DNA from: Rhypophila decipiens
Lineage: Eukaryota > Ascomycota > Sordariomycetes > Sordariales > Naviculisporaceae
Direction of reading: 5' to 3'
Assembly: GCA_033297075.1 (NCBI GenBank)
Contig: MU858211.1
Location: 22,334-86,333, forward strand
DNA: 64,000 bases
Shown: positions 32,397 to 43,214 of the stretch, piece by piece
Numbering within the stretch: position 1 is the first letter of the stretch
Layout: each line of letters starts with the position of its first letter
Notes under the pieces: generated by a model
The model's database searches: none
Told to the model about the DNA's origin: nothing
Seen by the model: the letters and a program-made list of their open reading frames with translations, nothing else
Program-made: the position numbers and the translations under genes

Positions 32397-33417
32397 TTAT
32401 CCCATCCAAGTCCTATTATACGCCTCAACCTGCGCCTTCTGAAACTTCATAAGCCCATCCCAGTCGATACACGAGTGTGTAACACCCCACCCTAACCCGT
32501 CCTTGGTATACTCCTCTGGCGACCCGGCCGGGGAATCACTCTCGAGTATCATGTAATCAGCGCAGGTGATGCTCAGACGGAGATACTCGAAGCAGTGCTC
32601 TAGGTGGATCATCCAGTCTTTGTCGATGGGTGTCTCGGCTAGAGGATTCACGGGCTTTTCTTGAGAGGAGTAAACAAGCATGTTGTACCGCTTGCGGGCC
32701 ATGTGGACGCAATGGAGCTGGTGGAGGGAGTTGAGCACGTAAAAGTTCTTGAGGTTGGGCAGGGAAGCTGCGCTGGGTGGTGGTTTAGTGAATGTGAAGA
32801 AAGGGGCCAGGATTCCGGATTCGTTTTGGTTGTATTGTGCTGGGTCGGGGAGGTAGATTGTGTCCGAGCCTGTAAGTATTATAGTTAGCGCCGTTGCTCG
32901 AATTTTGGTGGTTCCCGGACTTTCGAAGAGACGACGTCAGGACGGTATATTAGCTTGGTGAGTGAAACTTACCTGCAGTCAAAGCTGCCCAGTTGTCATC
33001 CGCCTCGTCTGAAGCGCCCATGTACTCTGGATGAGGGATAAATGGCACATTCTTCCGGTTGGTAAAGATGTGCCGGGGAATCGGCGTGTTGGTGTTGATA
33101 CCAAACGAGGAGGCCAGGTCTGACGGCGCGGCTGAAGTGGTCACCGACGAGTACCACGTCCCGAGGCCGACTCCGATTACTAGCGAGAATACAGCCACGA
33201 CGCCCCTGAGGACGCGTTCTCGGAGCCGGGGCCGAGTATGATCTCGACCTCTTGTTCCATTTTCTGCGAGAGGGAGGTCGACGAATGCCTCTGAGTCGTC
33301 ATGATAATCTAAACTATTTTGTCTAGTGTCGATGTCGCTGGTCTTTTGTGCTGTGAGGAGAGTTTGGTTGGCCATGTACCCCTTCTTGTTGATGACTTGC
33401 TCTAATTTGGGATACAT
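32397..33417 (-). CDS. UstYa-family (DUF3328) oxidase, copy 1
   Basis: Two exons, 33417-32973 and 32869-32397, give about 305 residues. The 103-bp intron (GTAAGT...ACAG) splits a Gly codon (phase 1). The plan is a cytosolic N-terminus of about 70-85 residues, one transmembrane helix (VLRGVVAVFSLVIGVGLGTWY), then a lumenal domain. The two hallmark motifs are present: LHQLHC (HxxHC) and HLEHCFEYLR (ExxHCxxxLR type), followed by GWGVTHSCIDWD and NRTWMG. UstYa-type enzymes are copper-dependent oxidases that cyclise or hydroxylate ribosomal peptides in ustiloxin, asperipin and phomopsin pathways. A later ATG at 33375 would shorten the N-terminus by 14 residues. Two more family members and a repeat-peptide precursor lie within 11 kb. 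Confidence 0.92.
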
Positions 33418-34676
33418 TATGGCCAGTATCAATGGCTATGGAGTTGACTGCCCGTGGACATAGGGCAAGAGACGATCAGCTCGTAGAAAAAGGATGTGTT
33501 CCCAGTCTCGGTGACAGAGACTACTGTACAGGTAGAACCCCAACTTGCATGGTAGATGAAAGTTGCTTCGAGTCATTCTGAAGCCTTCCCATCACCCTGG
33601 ACTGGGATCTAAATACAACACCAATGCCATTGCAAGGCATTTCCGGATTCTGACCGGCGCTATGGACACAGACCAGGCCATGTTCCTCGACGAGATTATA
33701 CGTGCAGCGCCGCTTCTTCGTTGAATTTCATAGCATGATATGAGACAGCATGTAACCACATGGCCATCGCCCGGTGGTTACCTAGCTCAGCCTGCTTGGC
33801 ATGTGTTATCACTGAGTTAATCACCAGAAGTAACGTGACCGCAATCCTCCATGTTATGGGTAAATATCATTACACTAAGCGTCCTTCCCTAGTCGAAGGC
33901 CCCTGCCGAGTGATGACTGTATCATTATCACAGTACCAGTATTGAATGCATTATCTCTGTACACTACGGTGGTACCCGTCAAGAGCTATGATCGCATTGA
34001 CGGGTAGAGGCAGTGTTACACCGACCTGCGCCGCTTCCCTCATTCAGTGATGGAATCAAGTACCAGTCTTGTATGGGATACATGCATATTGCCTTCCTGT
34101 TGGATCACCCCAAGACCAACAAATACGCGGGTACACGACCCTATGTCATTATTCCGGCAACATTCGCCGGGGTCTGTAATCGGGAGTTGGTCAGAAAGGG
34201 GCTGCTTCCCTATTTCGGAACTGCCAAGGAGGAAACAAAACACGCCCCCTACGCCGTTTGACAGGGTCCAGTGCATGAATGGTCATAACCTTCATCCCTC
34301 CCCCAGGACCCCCACCGGGTTCTTCCGTATTGCGTTGGAGGTGTTGCACAGCAAAGCCCAGCTTCCCTGGCGGCAGCCTCCCAATCCTCGATGTAACCGG
34401 TCCGCCCGATATGCTTGACGCCTTCACTTGTCCTGAACAGATCACGGCTGACAATGGACCCATGCTGAGTTCAACAATGGACAGCTGGGCTTGCGTGCCT
34501 AAAGTTGTGTCACTCTCTGGTCGTCTTTGTCTCAGGCTCGACAGACCTGCGCTCCATCCAAGACCGCCTGTGTACCTTTCAAGTTGTGCAAGACTTTCAG
34601 TTTTATATCTGTAGTTGACATGCATTTTGTCGGCAATTTGGCTCAACAACTAACGCCCACGTCCAGTCCGAGAAAC
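33418..34676. promoter_or_regulatory. Divergent upstream region between UstYa copies 1 and 2
   Basis: About 1.26 kb separating two divergently transcribed UstYa-like genes. It should hold both promoters. No third gene is convincing. Confidence 0.45.
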
Positions 34677-35685
34677 ATGGCCTCCAAGATACACTCCCTG
34701 ATTGACTCCATCAGGAAGCCACGAGATTATCATCAGCTGTATGGACCAGTCAACCCAAGCGGCGACGATGAAGTAGCAGCGGACGACGAGAAAACTTCCA
34801 CGATCATGCTCGAAAAAAGCAGTCAACAGCACCATCTAAGAAAACAGCGTATTCTGCTGGCTATTATTGCCGTCCTCGCCCTGGGGTGGTCAGCCACCCT
34901 GATATCGTGGTTCCAAGCCTACTCGGGTCCCAAGAATGTAGACAACGGCCCGCTGCACGTCTACACCAACACTCCAATCCCCAAGGAAGTTTTCCTTCCC
35001 GTGAAAAAGGTCTTTGAACCGGATGAGCGCTACATTGGCGGCGGGCGAGAGGTTGAGAAGCACTGGGATGCTCTTGTTGCTGGTTAGTCATTGATACTTG
35101 TGCACTTCTCTACTATGATGGAAAAAGTCAAAAAGCAGCATGCTAATTGCAGTTCCAACAAAGGGCACGACGCGGTCTGGATAGAGAACCCATCACAATG
35201 GGGTCTTCCCGAGGGCATCGTCGCCCCCTACGATCACCCCAACACGCCTGACCCGAAACCGCAAGATTTCTACGTGATTTCCATCTTACACCAGCTTCAC
35301 TGTCTCGTACGTACCACCCCAAAATCCCTGGACCCTAATTCTCCATCCTTCCCCATTATCCTAACCAAAGCAATAGAACATGGTCCGCTTCCAATACTAC
35401 CAAGAAAAGAACAAGAACCGAATCGATACTTCTTCCCGAAAAGGTGACCCCCAAGAGAGCTTCAAGTGGAAGGTCCACGTGGAGCACTGCTTCGAGTACC
35501 TGCGGCAGGGCATCTCATGCGGCGGCGACTTGATCATCGAGGGCAACAGTCCCATCAAGGTCGGAGAGGGCCACGCCACGTCGGTCACGGGGTGGGGTGT
35601 CGAGCATGATTGTATCAATTTTGAGCTGCTTAGAAAGTTTCAGATTGAGCAAGAGGGGAGGTATAATCAGACTTGGATGACTTGA
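34677..35685 (+). pseudogene. UstYa-family (DUF3328) oxidase, copy 2, probable one-base frameshift
   Basis: Exons 34677-35082, 35153-35306 and 35377-35685. Intron 1 (GTTAGT...GCAG) sits at the same site and phase (1, after LVA) as in copy 1. Intron 2 (GTACGT, CTAACC branch, ATAG) falls directly after the LHQLHC motif in phase 0. With these phases exon 2 should have length 2 modulo 3, but it is 154 bp (1 modulo 3). After VPTKG the correct reading (KGHDAVWIENPSQWG) needs one more base in the AAAGGG run near 35160-35166. Otherwise the gene looks sound: TM helix ILLAIIAVLALGWSATLI, HVEHCFEYLRQGI, GWGVEHDCINFE and NQTWMT. Either a frameshift mutation or sequencing error, or a weak donor at 35087 (GTCATT), would resolve it. 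Judged a likely inactivated copy. Confidence 0.6.
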
Positions 35686-36428
35686 TCTGCCCTTGCCATG
35701 GGTCTGTCCGTATAAGAGTAGGCTTTTGCTTGTATTTTAGTCGAGCATTCATACGGAGACCATAGCATTTTCATACGTGCACCATCCAAGCTACTATAGC
35801 AGCCAGCAAGCTTAAGCTGCATTTTTCCGTATAAAAGACCGCTTTTCAATAGGTCCAACCCAGCTACTCCGCTAGTATTTGAGCAATTTTAGATAATTGT
35901 CAAATTAAGTATTCAATCAAGTATTCCATTGTCTAATCGAGCGTCTAATTAAGTAATTAATTGAGTACCTAATTGAGCATTCAATCGGGTATTCTATCGA
36001 TTATTCTATTAAGTATTCAATTAAGTGTTCTATTAAGTATTCAATTAAGTGTTCTACTAAGTATTCAACTAAGTATTCAATTCAGGGTATTCGAGCATTT
36101 AAGCAATTGTTTAACTATTCAATTGAGCATAGGTAGAAGCTAATTATTGTCGGGGTATAATAGGCTGGTACCCGTAAATTCGACTTTTTTATATAGGAAA
36201 AGTACGGCGGAAAAGGTCAGTTACCAGCCAAGTACTAATGTGGCTGGGATAGTACATGTATGAAAATGCCATGGTCCACATATAAGTGCTCTTTTAGTCT
36301 GTGCATATTGACACTGTACGTTGTGTTCCAAAACTCAAGCTTGGTGGTCATTTCCATTTGCATGCGTTGCCCTCTACGTCCCCCAAATGTCCTGCCGCTT
36401 GTTGAAAGTCTAGGAGCCATCCCTAAGC
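35686..36428. other. AT-rich interval with degenerate tandem repeats
   Basis: Non-coding. It holds the 35865-36140 repeat array and the 3' ends of flanking genes. Confidence 0.5.
35865..36140. repeat. Degenerate AT-rich tandem repeat array
   Basis: Many imperfect copies of a unit of about 12-13 bp near attaagtattca, with variants gagcattcaat, gggtattctat and aagtgttctat. It is strikingly AT-rich against its GC-balanced surroundings. No coding content. Confidence 0.85.
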
Positions 36429-36999
36429 TCATGACGACGTAGGCGCCGGTCCACACGTGCCAATACCGTGTATGGTAGTCACCACACAGCCATAAGGAGA
36501 GCAGCAAGGCTGATTCACCTGACAGCCATGACCGCTGGAGATGCAGTTCGGCCCCGACGGTGTCGTTGGTGGTGCCGCTGTGGTGGTGGTGGTCGTCGTC
36601 GTCGTGGCCTACGAAAGAACGTCAGCAAAAAGAAGCCAGGCAGGCCGGCAGAGACCAAAAGCTTACGGGCCACTCGCACGAGCAAGCAGAAGACAACTTG
36701 CTCGGGCTATGACACTGCTGCGAAAAGACACCAACGGTAGCAGCAATAGTATTGGTGTAAGAGGCGCAAAAGTGGCGGGCAAGGTTCGTGCGAGCGGCCA
36801 GGGCGCGCAGACAGTTGTTTCTCGCGCAGCTTGCCCGCTTGATCAGCTCGTGCTTGTTTTCGGCCGGTTGGGCATTATAGGCGTCAACAACAGTCTTGAT
36901 GACGTAATCAGGCACCTTCTGCTCCTCTTCGGCGGCCGCAAAGACGACACTGGTGAGGAGGGCAGTAATAGTGCCGGTGAGAATGGAAGTGACCTTCAT
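36429..36999 (-). CDS. Two-domain secreted cysteine-rich protein with C-terminal cystine-knot motif
   Basis: Exons 36999-36667 and 36608-36429 (GTAAGC...CGTAG, phase 0) give 170 residues. A signal peptide (about 1-21, ending VVFA) is followed by a short pro-region ending LIKR, a possible Kex2 site. The N-terminal cysteine domain (SCARNNCLRAL ... HFCASY ... QQCHSP ... ACSCEW) is of a kind common in fungal secreted proteins. A linker of nine threonines and PPTTPSG leads to a C-terminal module with spacing C-x6-C-x5-CC-x4-C-x10-C (about residues 133-163), the pattern of inhibitor cystine knots and small chitin-binding modules. It lies between the UstYa genes, but its role in that pathway, if any, is unknown; it may be an unrelated effector. 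The exon boundary coincides with the domain boundary. Confidence 0.75.
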
Positions 37000-37507
37000 G
37001 TCTAGGTAGGTGATCTGGAAAGCTGGGTAAAGGAGTAAGCTGGTCTAGTTATGAACTTATGACCACGATAATGTAGAAGAGAGAGAAAGTCGGAATGAGG
37101 GGGTTCCGAGGGCTTGGCGGGGTTATGTACCTCCAGGTCTACCATGTTCAGCTTGGCTGTCAATAGTGCGGTCGCTGCCGTGCAACTATCAGCCTTCGGG
37201 TGACGGGCGAGCCAAACTCGCCAAGACTGCGGCTCTAATTCGCCCGTCGGGTTCGAATATGAGACCTCGAGACATATTTAGTGAGCAGAAAGCCACATGG
37301 CGTATTGGCCCGCCGAATCCTACCCCTTGAAGCAGCACGTGTTAAGGTAAGGAATTGGTTCAAGATGGGGTAACCTCCAATGTTCGGAAAGAATATTTCT
37401 TGTGATATATACTCACGTCATATAACTGCCCTCCCCTGCCTATGGTCTCCTCTCGTATCATGTTCCAAACATACCATCTCAACACTCGGTTCCTGCAGTA
37501 AAAGCAG
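37000..37507. other. Intergenic
   Basis: Between two minus-strand genes. It should hold the promoter of the cystine-knot protein. A tRNA-like T-loop string near 37250 was checked and does not fold. Nothing else is seen. Confidence 0.4.
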
Positions 37508-38170
37508 CTAACTCTCAGCACCAAGACTAGCCACCTCATCAGGCAACCCATAAACACTCAGCTTATCCCCGTCCACGTCGGCCATAGTCCAGACCTGACC
37601 AACAACGCCCCCAAAAACCTTGAGTACCCGCAAGCCCTGATCCTTGAACCCAAGACTCTTGAAAACAGCATAGCTCGCCTCATTGTCCGGATTATGCAAC
37701 CCCAAAACTTGTTGCAGGCCCAATTCTTCATCTGCATATCGCAAGATGCGTTGACAAGCCTCCTTGGTATATCCCTTGCGCATATGCTCCGTCAGCATGG
37801 CAAATCCGAGATCAGGCACGGGATACGACTTTTCAGGGTCGGGATCAGTGCCTCGCACGAGAGAGACGATTCCGATGGGGATCGCCCTTTCCAGCGGGTT
37901 CTCATTTTCCCTGGTTTCTCCTTGTCCTGCCTTGAGAGATACCAGGTATATGCCGTGCCCGAAGCGGTCGTGTGTCTCGCGGACACGGCCGGCAAGGTGC
38001 TTGCGAGCTGCCTCGCGGGTGGTGATGTCGGTGGGGGAACCACCGATTGAGGCGATGAATTCGGGCGTGTTGTACAGCGAGACCATAAAGTCGCAATGTG
38101 CGTCGCTCTCGGGGAGGAGGTGCGAGATTGTCAGTCGAGGGCTTTCGATGCACCAGGTTGGGGACGCCAT
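37508..38170 (-). CDS. GNAT-family N-acetyltransferase (RimJ/RimL-like)
   Basis: Intronless, 220 residues. It begins with the typical ESPRLTISHLLPES strand and ends with the acetyl-CoA fold. Motif A is seen as DLGFAMLTEHMRKGYTKEA (about 122-140), with R-x-x-G-Y replacing the usual R/QxxGxG/A. It is followed by HNPDNEASYAVFKSLGFK (about 160-177), the common NxxSxxxxxKxGF pattern of this subgroup. Such enzymes acetylate protein N-termini, small amines or antibiotics. Its position between the UstYa genes makes N-acetylation of a peptide product conceivable, but GNATs are common and this is only inference. The start ATG is followed directly by the conserved N-terminal strand. Confidence 0.85.
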   Translation of the reverse strand: MASPTWCIESPRLTISHLLPESDAHCDFMVSLYNTPEFIASIGGSPTDITTREAARKHLAGRVRETHDRFGHGIYLVSLKAGQGETRENENPLERAIPIGIVSLVRGTDPDPEKSYPVPDLGFAMLTEHMRKGYTKEACQRILRYADEELGLQQVLGLHNPDNEASYAVFKSLGFKDQGLRVLKVFGGVVGQVWTMADVDGDKLSVYGLPDEVASLGAES

Positions 38171-38718
38171 TTTGAGAAGACCGGAATTTCTAGCAGAGGA
38201 TTTTGAGAAAGTTGGGTGCTCGAGTTGCCAGATGTATTTGTCGCTTGGTCTTGTCTTTGAACGCGATTGAGCTGTGAAAATGAAAGTTTTGGCGGGCGTT
38301 TATGGTGCAGTTCGAAGAGGAAGGAGCTCACGTTTTAAAGATACCCCAGATCCTATCTTGGACAAATGTTACAGCAGAGGACAAGCAGATAAAGCAGGCC
38401 CTGGCGGTAGAAGGTGGCAGTGCAAAAAAGCCAGGGAAGGTAGCAGCAACTGCTTGTGCAGTCTCGAGCGTGTCAAGAAGGAGGTGAGTCAATAGGCTAA
38501 TACCGAAGATACCCAGAATAGACATTTTCACATACCCGATGCAGCGGATGTGCCGCTTATGCACGTCTGTTAACCAGGAATAACACGAGCAATCATACGT
38601 ACAGAAATACCAATACGGATACAGCATAACGTTAGTCTTAAGAAAAGGGTAACGAAATCCATCGCTATACAGAACCGAAGACACCCGAGTAGCTTCAGTT
38701 GTTGTGCCTATGCCAACT
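38171..38718. other. Intergenic
   Basis: Between two minus-strand genes. It should hold the GNAT promoter. No gene is seen. Confidence 0.4.
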
Positions 38719-39629
38719 CTAATGCCCGCCATGACCATGAGAATGAGGATGCACACTGCTGCTTTCACCTCCCTCGTCAAAGTCATTCCTGTGATCCGGG
38801 CTATGCGTAACCTTTCCACCCGTATAACCCGACCCATGAATCTTGTCACTTCGATGCTCATAAGCCCAGCTGAACATTCTCTCAAAGCTTCGGCACTGGT
38901 GAGTAGCCCCCATCCCATTGATGCCCACCTCGGTCAGCGGCTCCAGAGTAAAGTCGCCGGCGCACATGATGCCCTGCCGGATGTAATCTAGACAATGGTC
39001 CCTGTGGAACTCGACCTCGTCGGGAGGAAAGTCCTCGACTGTTTCAGGATAGTAGGCGTATCGCAGGAAATTGAGGCAGTGCAGCTGGTGGAACATGGAG
39101 ACGCCGTACACCTTGGCGTGCTCCTTGTTGTTGGGCGCCGGCAGGGAAGGAGGCAGGTTGCCGGTGAGATGGTTGGGGATCTCGACGATGCCGTCTCCGG
39201 GCGGCTGGAGACGGCGCCAGGCTTCGTTGGTGTCGTTTTTGGGTCTTCCGCCGAGGTATGAGTGCGGTTGGAACGTTGTGCGAGTGTCGAAGAGGACTTG
39301 TCACATGTGATATTAGTAAAAGAGGTTTGATTTTCATGGTGGTAGTTACTGGTATACTTACGGTCAGGCTCAAAGACATCCTCTCGGGGGCCACAGCTGA
39401 AGCCCTTGAGCAGGCTGTTGACCTTGATCCAGACGCCCAGGCCGGCGACGAGAAGAATAACGTTGGCGGCGAGAAGTGCAGTGTTCATATTGAAGAAGCG
39501 GTTTCGCTTTCGAGAAGCATGTCTTGCGTAGAGAGTCCCATCGGACATGATGTCTTCGGCAAGCAGGTACTGCTTGTCTTGGCCCATCTCAGTTGATGAG
39601 CGAGAAGATGAGTATCTTGGAGAAGACAT
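38719..39629 (-). CDS. UstYa-family (DUF3328) oxidase, copy 3
   Basis: Exons 39629-39362 and 39296-38719 (GTAAGT donor, ACAAG acceptor, phase 1) give 281 residues. An N-terminal cytosolic stretch of about 48 residues is followed by a transmembrane helix (TALLAANVILLVAGLGVWI, about 50-68) and the lumenal domain. The motifs are MFHQLHC (HxxHC) and HRDHCLDYIRQGI. The conserved ...THQC segment follows. It differs from copies 1 and 2 in lacking the NxTWM end and instead carries a histidine-rich C-terminal tail (HPHSHGHGGH), which could bind metal. Family members are copper-dependent peptide-modifying oxidases. It is the UstYa copy nearest the precursor gene (3.6 kb away) and is divergent from the 2OG oxygenase at 40323. 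Confidence 0.92.
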
Positions 39630-40322
39630 TTGAGATCAGGGAAGGGTCAGTATCGGAGAGAATGAAGAACATGTGCAGATGGTTTGTGCGTGTCAAATTT
39701 CTGTGTTTGGCTCCATCTTCTATCCTTTGCAGTGCTGTGGGCTCAGGGGGCTTGTTGACATCTCCCAGGACACGCATCTTTGCATGGTGTCATTGACCGT
39801 ACCATCATGTGAGGTGAAGCACGCCGGGTTGCAGTGATTCCTTTGCGAGTCAAGCAGATGCAGTTGGGTATTTCGGTTCGGTCATAACCGACGACGAGGC
39901 AGAACAGCTGCCAACTATCACCACCCTGGGAGCCGCTGAGGCACGGTAAGCTCCTGATGTTACGTCGTCACAACCAGGCTTAAAAGGTTCCGACGAGGAT
40001 GTCTTTGGCCGAGCAAAGCTTAGTGGGAGCAGGACCCTGGAAATCTACGCGGCTCAGCATCCCGTGCTACTGACCCCGGCCGAGCCCCCGCGTCGGTCGA
40101 GCACTGCCCGGTCTCAGGTCTGTACGGATTATCCCAGGATATGCAATACGTGCATTTATTCCATTACCGAGTGTATCACACACAACAGGGAGGGAGCATA
40201 AAAACATCGTGTACTCATCCAGAGATTACAGTCGACCTTGAGCTTCACCGAGTCTACTCAGCTCTACTTCATCTTGTCCTTGCCACTCAATGTTACTGCA
40301 CTACTCTCGCTATCATTCCAAA
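39630..40322. promoter_or_regulatory. Divergent promoter between UstYa copy 3 and the 2OG oxygenase
   Basis: About 0.7 kb, shared upstream region of two genes that probably belong to one cluster. No protein-like frame. Confidence 0.5.
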
Positions 40323-41285
40323 ATGGCCACCTCCAAGCCTTCCAACCCAAAATCCAAGACCCAGAAGCAACCAGCCTCAGCATTGGCTCCCATCACCCTC
40401 TTGGGGCTGGCTCTCATTCCACTGCTTACATTCAGCTACTTGCAACCCAGAGTCATCTCCAACCAAGTCAAGTCTCTCTATGGCTCTCAACCAATCATCG
40501 CCTACACCCAAAACAACAACCACCACCACGGGACCCTCTCAAACTCAACCAGCCCCATCCAAACCAACGAGCAATTGGCGGCAGAATATTCACATTCCTG
40601 CCCATCCCACGCACCAAAAACGCACATCTTCTCCCTCGACCCCCTAATCATCTACGTCGAGAATTACCTCACGCCCAGCGAGATATCCTACCTCTTATCC
40701 CTCGCCGTGCCCTACTACAGACCCTCCCCGGTCTCCAAGGGCTATACCCTAGAGGCCTATGACACCGAGATTCGCTCGTCCATGTCGGCCGTGCTGCCCG
40801 ACGACCCTGTCGTGGCATGCATTGAGCAGCGCAGCGTCGACTTCCAGGGCTTCATGCCGTGCTCGCGACTCGAAGACATTCAAGTCGTAAAGTACGCCGT
40901 GGGCGACCACTTCCGGCCGCATTTTGACTGGTTCAGTGGGATGGCCAACCCGAGAATCTCTACGTTCTTTGTGTATCTTGCTTGTGACGGTGCTACTGAG
41001 GAAGAAGAGTGTCAGGGAGGAGCGACGCAGTTCCCCCATTTCGAGGGCGCTTTCTCCAAGTTGTGGTGTGATAGTGGCTTTGTAGACTGTGAGGATGATT
41101 CTGGTGTTGGAGGGGTGGCCTTCAAGCCTGTTGTTGGGAACGCTGTCTTCTGGAGTAACCTGTATGCTAACGGGACTGCTGGACACCCTGGTGTTTGGCA
41201 TGCCGGGATGCCAGTCAAGAGGGGTCGAAAGGTTGGACTGAATATCTTTACTCGGAGGGAGACTTGGGTTCCTGAGCAAAAATGA
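40323..41285 (+). CDS. Prolyl 4-hydroxylase-like 2-oxoglutarate/Fe(II) dioxygenase
   Basis: Intronless, 320 residues from the ATG at 40323 (context CAAAATGGCC, better than the ATG 33 bp upstream). A transmembrane helix near the N-terminus (APITLLGLALIPLLTFSYL) indicates a type II secretory-pathway enzyme. The catalytic domain starts near PLIIYVENYLTPSEI. It contains the iron ligands HFDWF (HxD) and the distal histidine in WHAGMPVKRGRKVGLNIFTR, where the following Arg/Lys would bind 2-oxoglutarate. Six or more cysteines fit a lumenal location. The family hydroxylates proline or other residues in peptides. Its place between UstYa copy 3 and the repeat precursor suggests that it modifies the peptide, although the visible core PAYVWASA has only one proline, at the spacer edge. 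Confidence 0.88.
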   Translation: MATSKPSNPKSKTQKQPASALAPITLLGLALIPLLTFSYLQPRVISNQVKSLYGSQPIIAYTQNNNHHHGTLSNSTSPIQTNEQLAAEYSHSCPSHAPKTHIFSLDPLIIYVENYLTPSEISYLLSLAVPYYRPSPVSKGYTLEAYDTEIRSSMSAVLPDDPVVACIEQRSVDFQGFMPCSRLEDIQVVKYAVGDHFRPHFDWFSGMANPRISTFFVYLACDGATEEEECQGGATQFPHFEGAFSKLWCDSGFVDCEDDSGVGGVAFKPVVGNAVFWSNLYANGTAGHPGVWHAGMPVKRGRKVGLNIFTRRETWVPEQK

Positions 41286-43214
41286 GCAGTGGGGCACAGC
41301 AAAAGTATTGCCTGTAGATGCAGGTCCTTGTTGTCGGTTTCTAATTATTGGTAGATGGATGTATGTTTTTCGATTACCTCTGATAGACGGATAGACTGGA
41401 ATGGTGGGCTTCAATTTTTCATGATTTCTGCAGATTGTCTTTGACAGTCATGGACTCGTGGTCCAGAATAAGCGATGTCCGTCAAGAGTCCCAGATTACT
41501 CGAAACGCCAATGTTACTTAGATCTATGACAATGATGGTAGACAGTTCCCAAAGGTATCGACCATACTGCTGACGTACTGACTTGCTTGCTAAAAGAGGT
41601 GCCATTCTTGTCAGAGGAAAAGCCTGTATGGAAAAACGAGGAAGAAAAGGAAACAAACATCTATTGGTCATGTTGAGAGTGCAATAAATCCCGTACCGGG
41701 TATCAGTGTACCCTGGCCGCCCAGATCTTCAATATAACGATATATGCCGGGCTTCGGGCAAAGGAGTGGGTGTACGTCCAGGCGAGTCGGGATAATGGAT
41801 ATGCGAGGTCCTTTTGTGAGTTCCTGCCGGAGATTTCCCCTGAACGCCACTTCCTCCAAGATTCCCCACCTGCGCTTGTGCCGCAACACTTATGATGTTC
41901 CCTTGGGTTAATCAAGGAATATAATTCAAGGTGGAACTGGTATACGAATGCGCGTATTCCATAACAAAGGTTACAATCGCTTCGGGAGGACGAACCGAAT
42001 CAAGCAGGATCAAAGTGCAATATCTTAGCTCGTCCACACTAGGTAACGTAGTCAGCATTCCTCGTAGCACAAAGTCCAACAGCCTCCATCAACAAGGAGC
42101 CTCATTCGTCCTTTATACGACCATCAGGGATTAAGCTTTGCTTGAAAGAAGATGCACGTATAATCTTATCTTTGTAAGGTGTGCCGCAATCCTCTGCCAC
42201 CAGGCGTTCCCTTGCTGATGACCAACCTAGAACTACATGCTGTACCCTTATGATTGAGCACTTAATTCACCAGGGTCAGTACGACCGCCTCAATAGACAA
42301 AGAACGAAATCAAGTTGCTCTCCTAGGCAGCTACCAAGTGGGGAACCCCAACAGCAGTACCTGAGGAAGTCCATGGTTTGTTCGACAGGGCCACCTCCCC
42401 CTCGAAATGACGGCCTGCTAGCAAGGCGTGCAAATTTGGTAACCCACTCCTCGGCACTGTTGGCAACGCAGTCAGCCTCGTCAAGGATGCGGTGCCCAGA
42501 TCCAAGTGGTTTCAGTGACCGGGTCTCCGAGTCTTTGTAAACATATCTCCCTGCTCACGTAGGACACAATGGAAGCTAATAGTCAGGGTGCAAAGATTTA
42601 TTGCTCTGAAAGATAACCAGACCATTCAAGAATAGGATTCCAATGTCAATATTTTAGAGCAGGAACGTGACACTGACGGACCTGAGAGGCAAACAATCCC
42701 AGCAATGTTCGGTCAAACATGGAAGGTCGTCTTCCCTTCACCAGCCTACCTGACATGGCTGGCATTGTTGGTTACATTGCTGCCACCTTTTACGCCGCCT
42801 TCACCATCAGCGCGGTCAGCAGGACAGGATCAGAAGACAACGACTATCTGAACGCGGCGAGGTCGTGAGGAAGCCTGCCGCGCTTTGTGAACAATACCAG
42901 CAGTGACAGCTCCATCAGCTTATGCGGTGACGAAACCAGACGAGGTGCATGGGCCTGGGCTGGGATAATGCGAGACTGTATATAATAATCACTCCAACCT
43001 CCGCATCAGCTCACTTGAAATATACATCTCATCACTCACTCAGACCTTCTAGTCCACTCTCCACTTGTCTCCTTTCCATTCCTCTAGAACCCAAGCAAAC
43101 TAAACGATCAACTCCCACATCGCCATCACATCACTTGAACATCGATTATTACCTTGTCGTCCCACATCGACCACAAATACCACGCACTAGCAACACAAAG
43201 TTCAAACAATCACA
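41286..43214. other. 1.9 kb intergenic with precursor promoter
   Basis: A possible coding relic lies at 42290-42540 (-), an open frame reading LGSGHRILDEADCVANSAEE and beyond, with no start seen. The right part holds the precursor promoter (TATA box 42979-42987). Nothing else is convincing. Confidence 0.4.
42979..42987 (+). promoter_or_regulatory. TATA box of the repeat-precursor gene
   Basis: tatataata, about 230 bp before the ATG at 43215 and followed by a CA/CT-rich leader without ATGs, as in strongly expressed fungal genes. Confidence 0.55.

Noticed and set aside
37220..37275. tRNA-like GGTTCGAAT string
   Set aside because: The flanking bases do not pair to form a T-stem and no acceptor or anticodon arms fit.
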